A model generated the notes under the pieces. It was not told where the DNA came from. It did no database searches and saw only the letters and a list, made by a program, of their open reading frames with translations. The position numbers and the translations under genes are program-made. Below are positions 6,610 through 14,842 of a stretch of DNA of 34,837 nucleotides, one piece after another. The stretch comes from an uncultured Prevotellaceae bacterium (lineage in GTDB: Bacteria > Bacteroidota > Bacteroidia > Bacteroidales > Bacteroidaceae), in contig OMWI01000046.1 of the NCBI GenBank assembly GCA_900314715.1, positions 1 to 34,837 of the forward strand, in the 5' to 3' direction. Positions within the stretch are counted from its first letter, which is position 1. The number at the start of each line of letters is the position of its first letter.

Positions 6610-8502
6610 TTATTCAAGATATGTGTAACCATACAGGCCAGAGCGGTAGTTAGAAAGGAATTCCTTTCCCTCTTCGAGAGATATTTTCCCTTGCTTCACG
6701 CTCTTTGCAACCCATATTTCCAATTGTCTAACTAATTTCTTGGGATTGTATTGTACGTAATCAAGCACCTCTTCCACCGTTTCACCATCGAAAATCTGGT
6801 CGATGTGATAATGACCGTCTTTCACGGAGATATGCACGGCATTGGTATCGCCAAACAAGTTGTGCATGTCGCCCAAAATCTCTTGATAAGCACCTACGAG
6901 GAATACACCTAAATAATAATCCTCGTTCTTTTTCAATGCATGGATGGGAAGTACGTGTCCGATGTGGCGGTTGGTAACGAAATTGGCAATCTTACCATCA
7001 GAGTCGCAAGTGATGTCTTGCAACGTAGCGTTACGTGAAGGACGCTCGTCCAATCGTTGGATAGGAACGATGGGGAACAACTGGTCGATAGCCCATGAAT
7101 CGGGAAGGCTTTGGAAGAGCGAGAAATTGCAGAAGTATTTATCTGCCAGTAGTTTATCCAAGTTCTTCAATTCCTCTGGCACATGTTTCAACGACTTGGC
7201 GATGGCGTTGATTTCACGACAAACGCTCCAAAACATACTTTCTATCTCTGCACGTGTACGTAAATCAATGAGTCCGTGAGAGAACAAATCGAGTGCTTCC
7301 TCGCGTATTTGTTCGGCATCATGCCAGTCTTCCAACATCGAACGCGAATTGAGATTGTCCCAAATCTCATAGAGGTCTTTCACCAATTGATGGTCGTTTT
7401 CCTTAGCCTCAAATTCCTCTGGCATTTCTGGCAGACTTGCCGTTTCCAACACATCAATAACCAGTACGCTATGATGAGCAGCCAACGAACGACCGCTTTC
7501 CGTAATCAAGTTGGGGTGGGGGATGTTATTCTTGTTGGCAGCCTCTACGAACTGATAGATACAGTCGTTGACATACTCCTGGATGGAGTAGTTCACCGAA
7601 CTTTCACTACTGGAAGAACGAGTGCCGTCGTAGTCAACACCAAGACCGCCACCGCAATCCACGAAGTCAACATTGTAGCCCATCTTGTGGAGTTGGATGT
7701 AGAATTGTGCTGCTTCGCGCAAGGCCGTCTGGATGCGACGAATCTTTGTTATCTGACTTCCGATGTGGAAATGAATCAATCTTAGACAATCGTGCATTCC
7801 CTTATCATCCAATATCTTCAAAGCGCTGAGCAATTCGGCACTTGTCAATCCAAACTTAGACGCGTCGCCACCACTTTCTTCCCATTTACCCGAACCGCTG
7901 GAAGCCAACTTAATGCGAATTCCCAGATTGGGTTTCACGTTCAACTTCTTGGCAGCCTTGGCGATAATATCCAGTTCGTTGAGTTTTTCCACCACAATGA
8001 AGATACGCTTACCCATCTTTTGGGCCAACAATGCCAATTCGATATAGCTTTGGTCTTTGTAACCATTGCAGATAATGAGCGAGTCGCTCTGGCATTGAAC
8101 GGCTATGACCGCATGCAATTCTGGTTTGGAACCAGCTTCCAATCCTAAGTTGAATTTCCTACCGTGCGAGATAATCTCTTCAACCACGGGTTGCATTTGG
8201 TTTACCTTGATGGGATAGATAATGAAGTTGTCGCCTTTATATCCGTATTCCTCCTTGGCTTTCTTGAAACAACTGGCCGTCTTTTCGATACGATTGTCCA
8301 AGATGTCTGGGAATCTAAGCAATACTGGCGGTTGTACATCACGCAAAGCCAACTCGTCCATCACTTCGCGTAAGTCGATTTGCGTATTGTCCTTACACGG
8401 TGTGACAAAAACGTTGCCGTTTTCGTTGATGCCAAAATACGAAGTACCCCATCCGTTGATGTTGTAGAGTTCCTTCGAGTCTTCAATTGTCCATTTCTTC
8501 AT
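6610..8502 (-). CDS. speA: Biosynthetic arginine decarboxylase
   Basis: The 630-residue fold-type III PLP enzyme converts arginine to agmatine and CO2, the entry to putrescine and spermidine synthesis. The PLP lysine is in FIIYPIKVNQMQPVVEE (Lys99). The phosphate-binding glycine loop is VDCGGGLGVDYDGTRSSS (about 280-297), and the C-terminal barrel follows with the characteristic YLGVFLVGAYQEILGDMHNL (about 525-545). The length agrees with SpeA (about 630-660). It stands directly upstream of argB, which makes the arginine it consumes, so the pair couples synthesis of arginine to its use. The gap to aroK upstream is 28 bp, so aroK, speA and argB may share a transcript. Confidence 0.96.
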   Translation of the reverse strand: MKKWTIEDSKELYNINGWGTSYFGINENGNVFVTPCKDNTQIDLREVMDELALRDVQPPVLLRFPDILDNRIEKTASCFKKAKEEYGYKGDNFIIYPIKVNQMQPVVEEIISHGRKFNLGLEAGSKPELHAVIAVQCQSDSLIICNGYKDQSYIELALLAQKMGKRIFIVVEKLNELDIIAKAAKKLNVKPNLGIRIKLASSGSGKWEESGGDASKFGLTSAELLSALKILDDKGMHDCLRLIHFHIGSQITKIRRIQTALREAAQFYIQLHKMGYNVDFVDCGGGLGVDYDGTRSSSSESSVNYSIQEYVNDCIYQFVEAANKNNIPHPNLITESGRSLAAHHSVLVIDVLETASLPEMPEEFEAKENDHQLVKDLYEIWDNLNSRSMLEDWHDAEQIREEALDLFSHGLIDLRTRAEIESMFWSVCREINAIAKSLKHVPEELKNLDKLLADKYFCNFSLFQSLPDSWAIDQLFPIVPIQRLDERPSRNATLQDITCDSDGKIANFVTNRHIGHVLPIHALKKNEDYYLGVFLVGAYQEILGDMHNLFGDTNAVHISVKDGHYHIDQIFDGETVEEVLDYVQYNPKKLVRQLEIWVAKSVKQGKISLEEGKEFLSNYRSGLYGYTYLE

Positions 8503-8530
8503 TGATAGATGTGGAATTTGTTAGGGATTG

Positions 8531-9058
8531 TTATATATGTAGCAATTCACGTAATTTCTGAACGGAGATTTGTATCTTCTCAAAATTGTCGAGCAGATTG
8601 ACGTCAAGCGTATTCTTGGCTTTCGCATAAAAGGGTTCGCGATAGACCAATTGTTCCTTGATGAACACCTGTACTTCTTCTGGTGTCTTGTTGAGCAATA
8701 AGGGGCGCACGGATTTTCCGATTTTCAAGTGACCATATAACACCTCTGGCGTTGCTTTCAGGTAAACCGTCTCTCCTTGTTGGTTCAGGTAGTCCATGTT
8801 ATCAAAGAAGCAGGGAGTTCCGCCACCGCAACTGAGGATGATATTTTCAAACTCGGCCACTTCATGCAACATGTTATATTCGATTTTTCGGAATCCCTCT
8901 TCACCTTTCTCGTCGAATATCTGCTTCACGGTCTTGCGCATCCTACTTTCAATGTACCAATCCAGGTCGTAAAAGGGAATGCCCAATTCTTTGGAAAGTG
9001 CCTTGCCAACGGTAGTCTTTCCAGCTCCCATGTATCCTATAATAATAATGCGAATCAA
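8531..9058 (-). CDS. aroK: Shikimate kinase
   Basis: The 175-residue P-loop kinase phosphorylates the 3-hydroxyl of shikimate with ATP, the fifth step of the aromatic amino-acid pathway, in the cytoplasm. The Walker A motif is GYMGAGKTT (8-16). The shikimate-binding residues are in DLDWYIE (about 32-38), the FRKIE arginine near 57 and GGGTP near 78. The lid arginine is in VRPLL near 117 and the adenine-loop region in YREPFYAKA near 138. The ATG follows topA by 19 bp, so it is probably expressed from the topA promoter. This topA-aroK-speA-argB order is common in Bacteroidales. Confidence 0.95.
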   Translation of the reverse strand: MIRIIIIGYMGAGKTTVGKALSKELGIPFYDLDWYIESRMRKTVKQIFDEKGEEGFRKIEYNMLHEVAEFENIILSCGGGTPCFFDNMDYLNQQGETVYLKATPEVLYGHLKIGKSVRPLLLNKTPEEVQVFIKEQLVYREPFYAKAKNTLDVNLLDNFEKIQISVQKLRELLHI

Positions 9059-9077
9059 TCTGCTCGTTCTATTTGAG

Positions 9078-11399
9078 TTATTTCTTCATCTTCTCAATAA
9101 TTTCCATACATTGCTCGTATGTCAACTCCTTCACCTTGGAGTGCATGGCTTTAGGAATGCGATAGTTCTTGCCGTCGTAAGCAATGTAAGGACCGTATCT
9201 GCCATTGAGGATTTCCATCTTGGGGTCGTTCTCGAATGCCTTCAAGTGACGTTCTTGGTCTTGCTGGCGCTTCTCGTTGATTAATTCGATAGCCGTTTCC
9301 AATGTCACCGTCAATGGGTCTTCGTTCTTGGGAAGCGAAACAAACTTACGGTTGTGCATGATATACGGACCGAACTTGCCCGTTCCAACTACCACAGGCA
9401 TTCCTTCCAATTCACCTAATGTGCGAGGCAACTTGAACAATTCCAAAGCTTCTTCCACGGTAATGGTTTCCATGCTCTTGTCGGCTGGAATCTGCGCAAA
9501 TTGTGGTTTTACGGAATCATCGGCGGCACCTATCTGTATCACGGGACCGAAACGTCCGATTTTTGCATAGATGGGACGACCAGATTTAGGGTCAATTCCT
9601 ATTTCACGTTCACCTGCCTTATGTTCAGAGCGAGATTTCAAGACACCTTCCACTTCGGGTTCGAAGTCCTTGTAGAAGTCCTTAATAACCTTCTCCCATT
9701 CAGATTTTCCTGCTGCGATGCTATCAAATTCCTCCTCGATGTTGGCGGTGAAATGGTAATCCATGATGTCGGGGAAGTTTTCCATTAAGAAATCGTTCAC
9801 CACCGTACCGATATCTGTAGGAAGGAGCTTTCCTTTTTCGCTTCCCACCATTTCCTTCTTTTCCTTCGAAGAAATCTTGTTGCCTTTCAGCACATCGATA
9901 GAGTATGTTCGTTCCTCGCTTTTCTTCTCACCCTTCTGCACGTATTCACGTTGTTGGATGGTGCTAATGGTCGGCGCGTATGTGGAAGGACGACCGATGC
10001 CTAATTCCTCTAATTTGTGTACCAAACTTGCTTCGGAATAACGGGTAGGACCTTGACTGAAACGCTCGATGGCGTTGATTTCCTGACGCGCCAATACATC
10101 GCCTTTCTTCATCTCAGGCAATACGTTCGAGAATTCCTCTTGTCCGTTTTCATCATCTTCGGTTGACTCGCGATAAACTTTCAAGAATCCGTCAAACGTG
10201 ATGACTTCACCGTTGGCAACAAACTTGTTTTCCATCGTGCCAAACGTAGGATGCTGTATGAGAATCTCCGTCGTGGTCTTCTCCATCTGTGCATCAGCCA
10301 TTTGCGAAGCTGCAGTTCTCTTCCAAATCAATTCATAGAGGCGTTTTTCCTGTGCCGTTCCATTGATTTCCATACTCTTCATGTCGGTTGGACGAATGGC
10401 TTCGTGTGCCTCTTGTGCACCTTTGGTTTTGGTATGGAAATTGCGGGTTTGGCTATATTCCTTGCCATAGAGTTTGGTAACTTCTTCCTTGCTCGTGGCA
10501 AGACACAACTTCGATAAATTCACGCTATCTGTACGCATGTACGTGATAAATCCGTTTTCATACAAGCGTTGCGCTACCATCATGGTTTGACTGACAGAGA
10601 ATCCCAACTTACGGGCAGCCTCTTGTTGCAACGTAGACGTGGTAAATGGTGGAGCGGGAGTGCGCTTCACGGGTTTCTTGCTTACCGTGTCGACAACAAA
10701 CGATGCATCCTTGCATTTCTCCAAGAATGCCAAAGCCTCTTCGTGCGTCTTGAAGCGTGTATCCAATTCAGCCTTTACCTCCATCTCGCCGTTCTTGGGA
10801 TTGTGGATGGTGAATACGGCACTGATGCGATAATATGGTTCGCTCTTGAATGCCTGCATCTCACGTTCGCGCTCAACGATGAGACGAACGGCCACACTTT
10901 GTACACGACCAGCCGATAATGCTGGTTTTACCTTTCTCCATAATACGGGAGACAACTTAAATCCTACCAAACGGTCGAGCAATCTTCTGGCTTGTTGTGC
11001 ATTTACCAAATTCATGTCCAAGTGCCTCGGATGCTTGATGGCATCTAAGATGGCAGTCTTCGTTATTTCATGGAAAACGATACGATTGGTTTTCTCCTCG
11101 TCTAAGCCCAAAACTTCGCAAAGGTGCCATGATATAGCTTCTCCTTCGCGGTCTTCATCGGATGCGAGCCAAATGGTTTTCGCTTTCTTGGCTTTTGCCT
11201 TTAAGTCAGCTACCAACTTTCGCTTTTCCTCTGGAATTTCATAGTCAGGGTTTAAATTGTCCATGTTAATGCTGATCTCCTTTTTCTTCAGGTCGCGGAT
11301 ATGACCGTATGAAGACATTACCTTGAAATCTTGACCTAAAAATTTCTCAATGGTCTTTGCCTTAGCAGGACTCTCTACAATAACTAAATTTTCTTGCAT
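9078..11399 (-). CDS. topA: DNA topoisomerase I
   Basis: The 773-residue type IA topoisomerase relaxes negative supercoils through a 5'-phosphotyrosine intermediate. The Toprim domain begins VIVESPAKAKTIEKFLG (about 7-23), with metal-binding acidic residues in LASDEDREGEAISWHL (78-93). LSAGRVQSVAVRLIVERE is at 161-178, and the catalytic tyrosine is Tyr287 in GFITYMRTDS. The C-terminus lacks the Cys4 zinc ribbons of enterobacterial TopA. It carries instead three GRFGP/GKFGP/GRYGP repeats (about 600-765), as in other Bacteroidetes and cyanobacterial enzymes. It is the first gene of its probable operon. An 11-bp inverted repeat lies just upstream of its -7 element. Confidence 0.97.
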   Translation of the reverse strand: MQENLVIVESPAKAKTIEKFLGQDFKVMSSYGHIRDLKKKEISINMDNLNPDYEIPEEKRKLVADLKAKAKKAKTIWLASDEDREGEAISWHLCEVLGLDEEKTNRIVFHEITKTAILDAIKHPRHLDMNLVNAQQARRLLDRLVGFKLSPVLWRKVKPALSAGRVQSVAVRLIVEREREMQAFKSEPYYRISAVFTIHNPKNGEMEVKAELDTRFKTHEEALAFLEKCKDASFVVDTVSKKPVKRTPAPPFTTSTLQQEAARKLGFSVSQTMMVAQRLYENGFITYMRTDSVNLSKLCLATSKEEVTKLYGKEYSQTRNFHTKTKGAQEAHEAIRPTDMKSMEINGTAQEKRLYELIWKRTAASQMADAQMEKTTTEILIQHPTFGTMENKFVANGEVITFDGFLKVYRESTEDDENGQEEFSNVLPEMKKGDVLARQEINAIERFSQGPTRYSEASLVHKLEELGIGRPSTYAPTISTIQQREYVQKGEKKSEERTYSIDVLKGNKISSKEKKEMVGSEKGKLLPTDIGTVVNDFLMENFPDIMDYHFTANIEEEFDSIAAGKSEWEKVIKDFYKDFEPEVEGVLKSRSEHKAGEREIGIDPKSGRPIYAKIGRFGPVIQIGAADDSVKPQFAQIPADKSMETITVEEALELFKLPRTLGELEGMPVVVGTGKFGPYIMHNRKFVSLPKNEDPLTVTLETAIELINEKRQQDQERHLKAFENDPKMEILNGRYGPYIAYDGKNYRIPKAMHSKVKELTYEQCMEIIEKMKK

Positions 11400-11425
11400 A
11401 ATGCGTCATGGGTTTATTTAGGGCG

Positions 11426-11472
11426 CAAAAGTAACGATTTCTTTTGCTTATACCTTATTAATATAAGCAAAA
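11426..11472 (-). promoter_or_regulatory. topA -7 element with an 11-bp inverted repeat upstream
   Basis: Minus-strand TACTTTTG (11426-11433) fits TAnnTTTG and lies 27-34 bp before the ATG. No TTTG stands 20 bp upstream. Instead a perfect inverted repeat, TTTTGCTTATA (11442-11452) and TATAAGCAAAA (11462-11472) with a 9-bp gap, occupies the -33 area. This is a plausible operator or activator site for topA. Confidence 0.5.
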
Positions 11473-11544
11473 ACTATTAATTTTTTGTGGTTTTTGATGT
11501 TTGTTTAGAAAAATTTACAATCTTTTGGCTTATAAAGTGAGTTT

Positions 11545-12069
11545 TTACGTGTTCATGGAAAGAAATCTTTCTATTCCTCGTCTTAATGATTGCAATCCGA
11601 ATTCTTCTACTCTGATTTCCTTCAAAGGTACCCATAGGCAATCCTCGGCATCATCCGCCGCATGCAACTCATCGCAATTCTCCACCTCACATAAATAAAA
11701 GAGGTCGAGTGTAGGAATGTTGAGGTTGCTATATAGATATGTATTGTTAAAGCTGAAGAGATAGGTGGCTTTCGTAACTATAAGTCCTGTCTCTTCCTTT
11801 ACTTCTCTTATCACCCCTTCTTCGGCACTCTCGCCGATGTCAGCAAATCCTCCAGGCAAGTCTAATGTTCCCTTTGCTGGCTCGTTCTTGCGACGTGTAA
11901 CCAGCAATTCGCCTTTTTCGTTGAGGATAAAGGCAACATTGGCAGAACTGGGATTCATGAAGTATTCGAATCCGCAGTTCTGACATTTCTTACTCTTCTC
12001 GCTATTGGCGATGAAATCATTACTGCCACAAACGGGGCAATATCTGAATCGTTCCAAGGGATGCGACAT
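11545..12069 (-). CDS. NUDIX hydrolase with N-terminal zinc ribbon
   Basis: The predicted protein has 174 residues. Cys11, Cys14, Cys29 and Cys32 (CPVC...CQNC) form a zinc ribbon, and the NUDIX box runs from Gly74 (GGFADIGE, then REVKEETGL, following the pattern Gx5Ex7REUxEExGU). The combination resembles NADH pyrophosphatase (NudC)-like and ADP-ribose-type NUDIX enzymes that hydrolyse nucleoside diphosphate derivatives with Mg2+. The NudC SQPWPFPxS signature is absent, so the substrate is undetermined. The frame is open to 12114, which would overlap the upstream stop codon. The start at 12069 is preferred because MSHPLERFRYCPVCG begins right at the ribbon and AAAAAGGAAAA precedes it. It sits 38 bp downstream of the esterase gene. 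Confidence 0.88.
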   Translation of the reverse strand: MSHPLERFRYCPVCGSNDFIANSEKSKKCQNCGFEYFMNPSSANVAFILNEKGELLVTRRKNEPAKGTLDLPGGFADIGESAEEGVIREVKEETGLIVTKATYLFSFNNTYLYSNLNIPTLDLFYLCEVENCDELHAADDAEDCLWVPLKEIRVEEFGLQSLRRGIERFLSMNT

Positions 12070-12107
12070 CGTTTTCCTTTTTAATAGTTCTGTCATCAAA
12101 AAGACTA

Positions 12108-13535
12108 TTACCAATCATCACTCCTAAATGGGAACAAGGGAAGCATAGCTGCATTCTTTACGTTACCCAATTGGAAATTCTTGAAGCAATAGCGTACCGC
12201 TACTGGCTCCTTTACTTCTGGACAAGTGATAATGATGCCTTTAGTCCAATAGTAATATGCTTTAGCGGGATGAAATACCTTGTCTGAACCTGCCAATTCA
12301 AATCCTTGGATGTCTTCATACCTGCTGATGGCATCGTAATTGTTCTGTATTTGTACGAAACAGGTGTCTCCCTTGAATGAATATTCCTTGATAGAAGGAC
12401 TCTCACACATAATTTGGTTCATGCCATAAAGTTTGTTGAGAGCATGGAAAGCCAATCGTTCTCCCACTTGTCGCTTTTGACAAGGATGGATTTGTTGTGT
12501 TTCCCAAGGATAAACCAAGTCGTTGGTGCAAACCAATGCACTATTTGGAATTACTTTTTGTGCATTATATTGTTGTTCGCGAAGTTTTGCACCCCAATCT
12601 CCATCGATATTATCGTAATAATAGGGTGCTATCTCCACGAAATAGAAAGGTATCTCGCCCAAGCGGAAATCCCTGCGCCATTGCTCAACTAACAATTTCA
12701 AACGATTGGTATATTGTCCGGCAGGGTCTCCAACGTTGGAACAACCTTGATAATACAAGATTCCTTTCACGGTATAATTGAGAATGGGATGGAATGTTCC
12801 GTTTCCCCATACCAAAGGACGATGGTAGTCCCACGGGAACTTCTTCACGTTTTCCAATGAGTCAAGACTTTCCGAAGTATGACGTTTCAGGTTGTCGGCA
12901 TCAAGCCAACTCTCTACGCGCGTACCTCCTTTATTAGCTACAACCAATCCTACGGGAATATCAAGAGCTTTGTTAACCATCCTGGCAAAGAAATAACCAG
13001 TGGCAGAACAGTCACCTATCGTTGAGGCGTTGATTTCTTCCCATTGGCAATTGGTGTCTTCTTGTGGAGTCATCGACATCACACTGGGAATCTTCACGTA
13101 ATGGATTCCCTTGAATTGTCGCGCTTCAGCTACGTATTCATTGTAGTTCTCTACAGGACAGTTGCCAAATCCCTTTACAGGCATTTCCATGTTGCTCTGA
13201 CCTGCACACACCCAAACTTCACCAGAAAGGATGTTTGTCAATGTGGTTTTCTCTCCGTCGTCAAACGTAATCGTCAATGGTTTGTAACTGGCTTTTGGAG
13301 TCTTAATGCTTACCATCCACTTTCCATCCTTGCCTGTCTTGGCGGAATAGGTGTTGTTGTTCCACGATGTAGTTACCTTGACGGTCTTCCCTGATTGATC
13401 CCATCCCCAGAGTCGAGCATCTGAATTTTGTTGTAAAACCATGTTGTTGCTTAAGATGTGGGGCAGTCTTACTTTGGCTTGGCTACATATAGCGCAAGCA
13501 AAAAGCAACATCAATGCCATTGTCCGATTTTTCAT
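12108..13535 (-). CDS. Sialate O-acetylesterase-type carbohydrate esterase, exported
   Basis: The protein has 475 residues from the chosen start. The start MKNRTMALMLLFACAICSQA is a signal peptide and gives a normal N-terminus; the frame itself is open to 13592. An N-terminal beta-sandwich (about 22-100) precedes the SGNH-type catalytic domain: WVCAGQSNMEMP with nucleophile Ser114, NKGGTRVESW (oxyanion-hole glycine) and a late QIHPCQKRQVGERLA holding the catalytic histidine. These features are those of the DUF303/SASA family, which removes O-acetyl groups from sialic acids or xylan-type glycans. Substrate cannot be decided; no sialidase or xylanase is adjacent. It is probably periplasmic. Confidence 0.88.
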   Translation of the reverse strand: MKNRTMALMLLFACAICSQAKVRLPHILSNNMVLQQNSDARLWGWDQSGKTVKVTTSWNNNTYSAKTGKDGKWMVSIKTPKASYKPLTITFDDGEKTTLTNILSGEVWVCAGQSNMEMPVKGFGNCPVENYNEYVAEARQFKGIHYVKIPSVMSMTPQEDTNCQWEEINASTIGDCSATGYFFARMVNKALDIPVGLVVANKGGTRVESWLDADNLKRHTSESLDSLENVKKFPWDYHRPLVWGNGTFHPILNYTVKGILYYQGCSNVGDPAGQYTNRLKLLVEQWRRDFRLGEIPFYFVEIAPYYYDNIDGDWGAKLREQQYNAQKVIPNSALVCTNDLVYPWETQQIHPCQKRQVGERLAFHALNKLYGMNQIMCESPSIKEYSFKGDTCFVQIQNNYDAISRYEDIQGFELAGSDKVFHPAKAYYYWTKGIIITCPEVKEPVAVRYCFKNFQLGNVKNAAMLPLFPFRSDDW

Positions 13536-13679
13536 AAACCTAAATATCGCAGCACATGAGTTGGTTGTTTTTAATAAGTTCTTGTGCAACAAAATGTTGC
13601 ATGCTATTATGTCATATCTGATTATTCACTTACCTTAGTGCTGCAAAACGAAAACAAGCAAAAATCATCTACGACATGG

Positions 13680-13687
13680 CAAAGATA
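13680..13687 (-). promoter_or_regulatory. Possible -7 element of the esterase/NUDIX operon
   Basis: Minus-strand TATCTTTG fits TAnnTTTG. It would give an untranslated leader of about 135 nt, which contains a small hairpin TGCAAC (13585-13590) / GTTGCA (13596-13601). No good -33 element is seen. The remaining gene-free sequence (13536-13779) holds only AT-rich sequence and a CAATTCACAATT tract. Confidence 0.4.
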
Positions 13688-13779
13688 AACATAATATTTG
13701 AGAAAACCACTCCTTTCAAATGTATTTCTCCATAAAAAACCACTTTTCATGAAGATTCAATTCACAATTCCCAATAAGG

Positions 13780-14709
13780 CTATTCTCTTGCTTCTAACTT
13801 TCTTACTTCTATAACTCTCGGCACATGAGAGATAATGTTGATGGGGATAGTTTCTGCTCTTGCTTCTTTGGCGGAAATGTGAAGTTTTACGATGCAGGCA
13901 CGGGTGTTAATGGGTTTGTTTTGGTCGAAGATGAAATTGCCGATGCTGTAATAGATAGGACAACCATGGTATTCCTCTATGGATTGCAATGTGTGGGTAT
14001 GGTGACAAACGAGTGCATTGACACCTGCGTCTATTAATTGGTGTGCTTCTTGTCGTTGAGTGATAGTAGGGGTTGTTTGATGTTCCCATCCCCAATGTAG
14101 CGATACTATGATATAAGATGTAGGTTGTGCTTGGCGCAACATTTGCACTCGGTTTAACAAAGAATCCCACGGTTCTTGACTAATAGAAAACTGGTCGGGT
14201 AGATAAGCGAAGTTTTCCAACGGCAAACGTTGTGATGCGATGATGTAAATCGGGCGTATGCTATTGTCAATTAAAATGGGTTGTGCCGCTTGTTGCATGT
14301 TCTCTCCCGCTCCGATAGGAATCATTCCGTATTTCTCAATTTGGTGGAACGTGTCAGCCAATCCTCTCCTTCCTTGGTCAACGGAATGGTTGTTTGCCAA
14401 GTTGAGATGTGTGAATCCATGTTCCCGCAAAGTCTGAAGCCATTCAGGTTCTGCGCGAAAGACAAATTTCTTGAATGCGGGCGATTTGATGTGAGTAGCA
14501 GGACATTCCAAATTGCCTATTACGTAGTCAGAGGAGTGAAACACGGAATCAATCTCTGGTGTAAATAGATGGTTGATGTCGGTGCTTTCAATATGTTTTC
14601 TCACTCCACGATCCAACAAGATATCGCCCGTCAGCGTTATCGTAATCGTATCTGTTGCCCATGAAAGTGAGCAACAGAACGAGAGAAGGATGGTGATTAG
14701 GTGTTTCAT
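13780..14709 (-). CDS. CapA-family (poly-gamma-glutamate synthesis type) metallophosphatase-like protein, exported
   Basis: The 309-residue protein has a signal peptide (residues 1-18, ITILLSFCCSLSWA). The CapA/PGA_cap domain covers most of the length: TGDILLDRG (27-35), IGNLECPAT, FTHLNLANNHSVDQG, GAGEN, IIVSLHWGWEHQ, GVNALVCHHTHTLQSIEEY and IYYSIGNFIFDQ. The Asp, Asn and His residues of these motifs form the calcineurin-like metal site of the family. The family includes the CapA subunit of poly-gamma-glutamate synthases, but no capB/capC genes are here, so a capsule role is not supported. It may act as a periplasmic phosphodiesterase-like enzyme. The last residues (VRKLEARE) are encoded by the same GAAGCAAGAAAG repeat seen in the intergenic hairpin at 14721-14838. 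Confidence 0.85.
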   Translation of the reverse strand: MKHLITILLSFCCSLSWATDTITITLTGDILLDRGVRKHIESTDINHLFTPEIDSVFHSSDYVIGNLECPATHIKSPAFKKFVFRAEPEWLQTLREHGFTHLNLANNHSVDQGRRGLADTFHQIEKYGMIPIGAGENMQQAAQPILIDNSIRPIYIIASQRLPLENFAYLPDQFSISQEPWDSLLNRVQMLRQAQPTSYIIVSLHWGWEHQTTPTITQRQEAHQLIDAGVNALVCHHTHTLQSIEEYHGCPIYYSIGNFIFDQNKPINTRACIVKLHISAKEARAETIPINIISHVPRVIEVRKLEARE

Positions 14710-14720
14710 GTTTTGTTTCG

Positions 14721-14838
14721 AGAAGCAAGAAAGTTAGAAGCAAGAAGCAAGAGAAATGCTTTTGTTATTGAACATTGAATATTGACCATTAATAGCCATA
14801 GCTAATCTCTTGCTTCTTACTTTCTTGCTTCTAACTCT
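14721..14838. repeat. Hairpin built of GAAGCAAGAAAGTTA tandem repeats
   Basis: The plus strand carries AGAAGCAAGAAAGTTAGAAG and two further GAAGCAA units (14721-14755); the complement of the same repeats lies at 14806-14838. The arms are about 30 bp with a 50-nt AT-rich loop. It lies between the DUF3160 gene and capA and may act as terminator or mRNA-end stabiliser. A third copy forms the 3' end of capA (13785-13812). Confidence 0.7.
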
Positions 14839-14842
14839 CTTT

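Noticed and set aside
13780-14709. A capsule (poly-gamma-glutamate) synthesis locus
   Set aside because: Only the CapA-like protein is present; capB and capC ligase/transport genes are absent.
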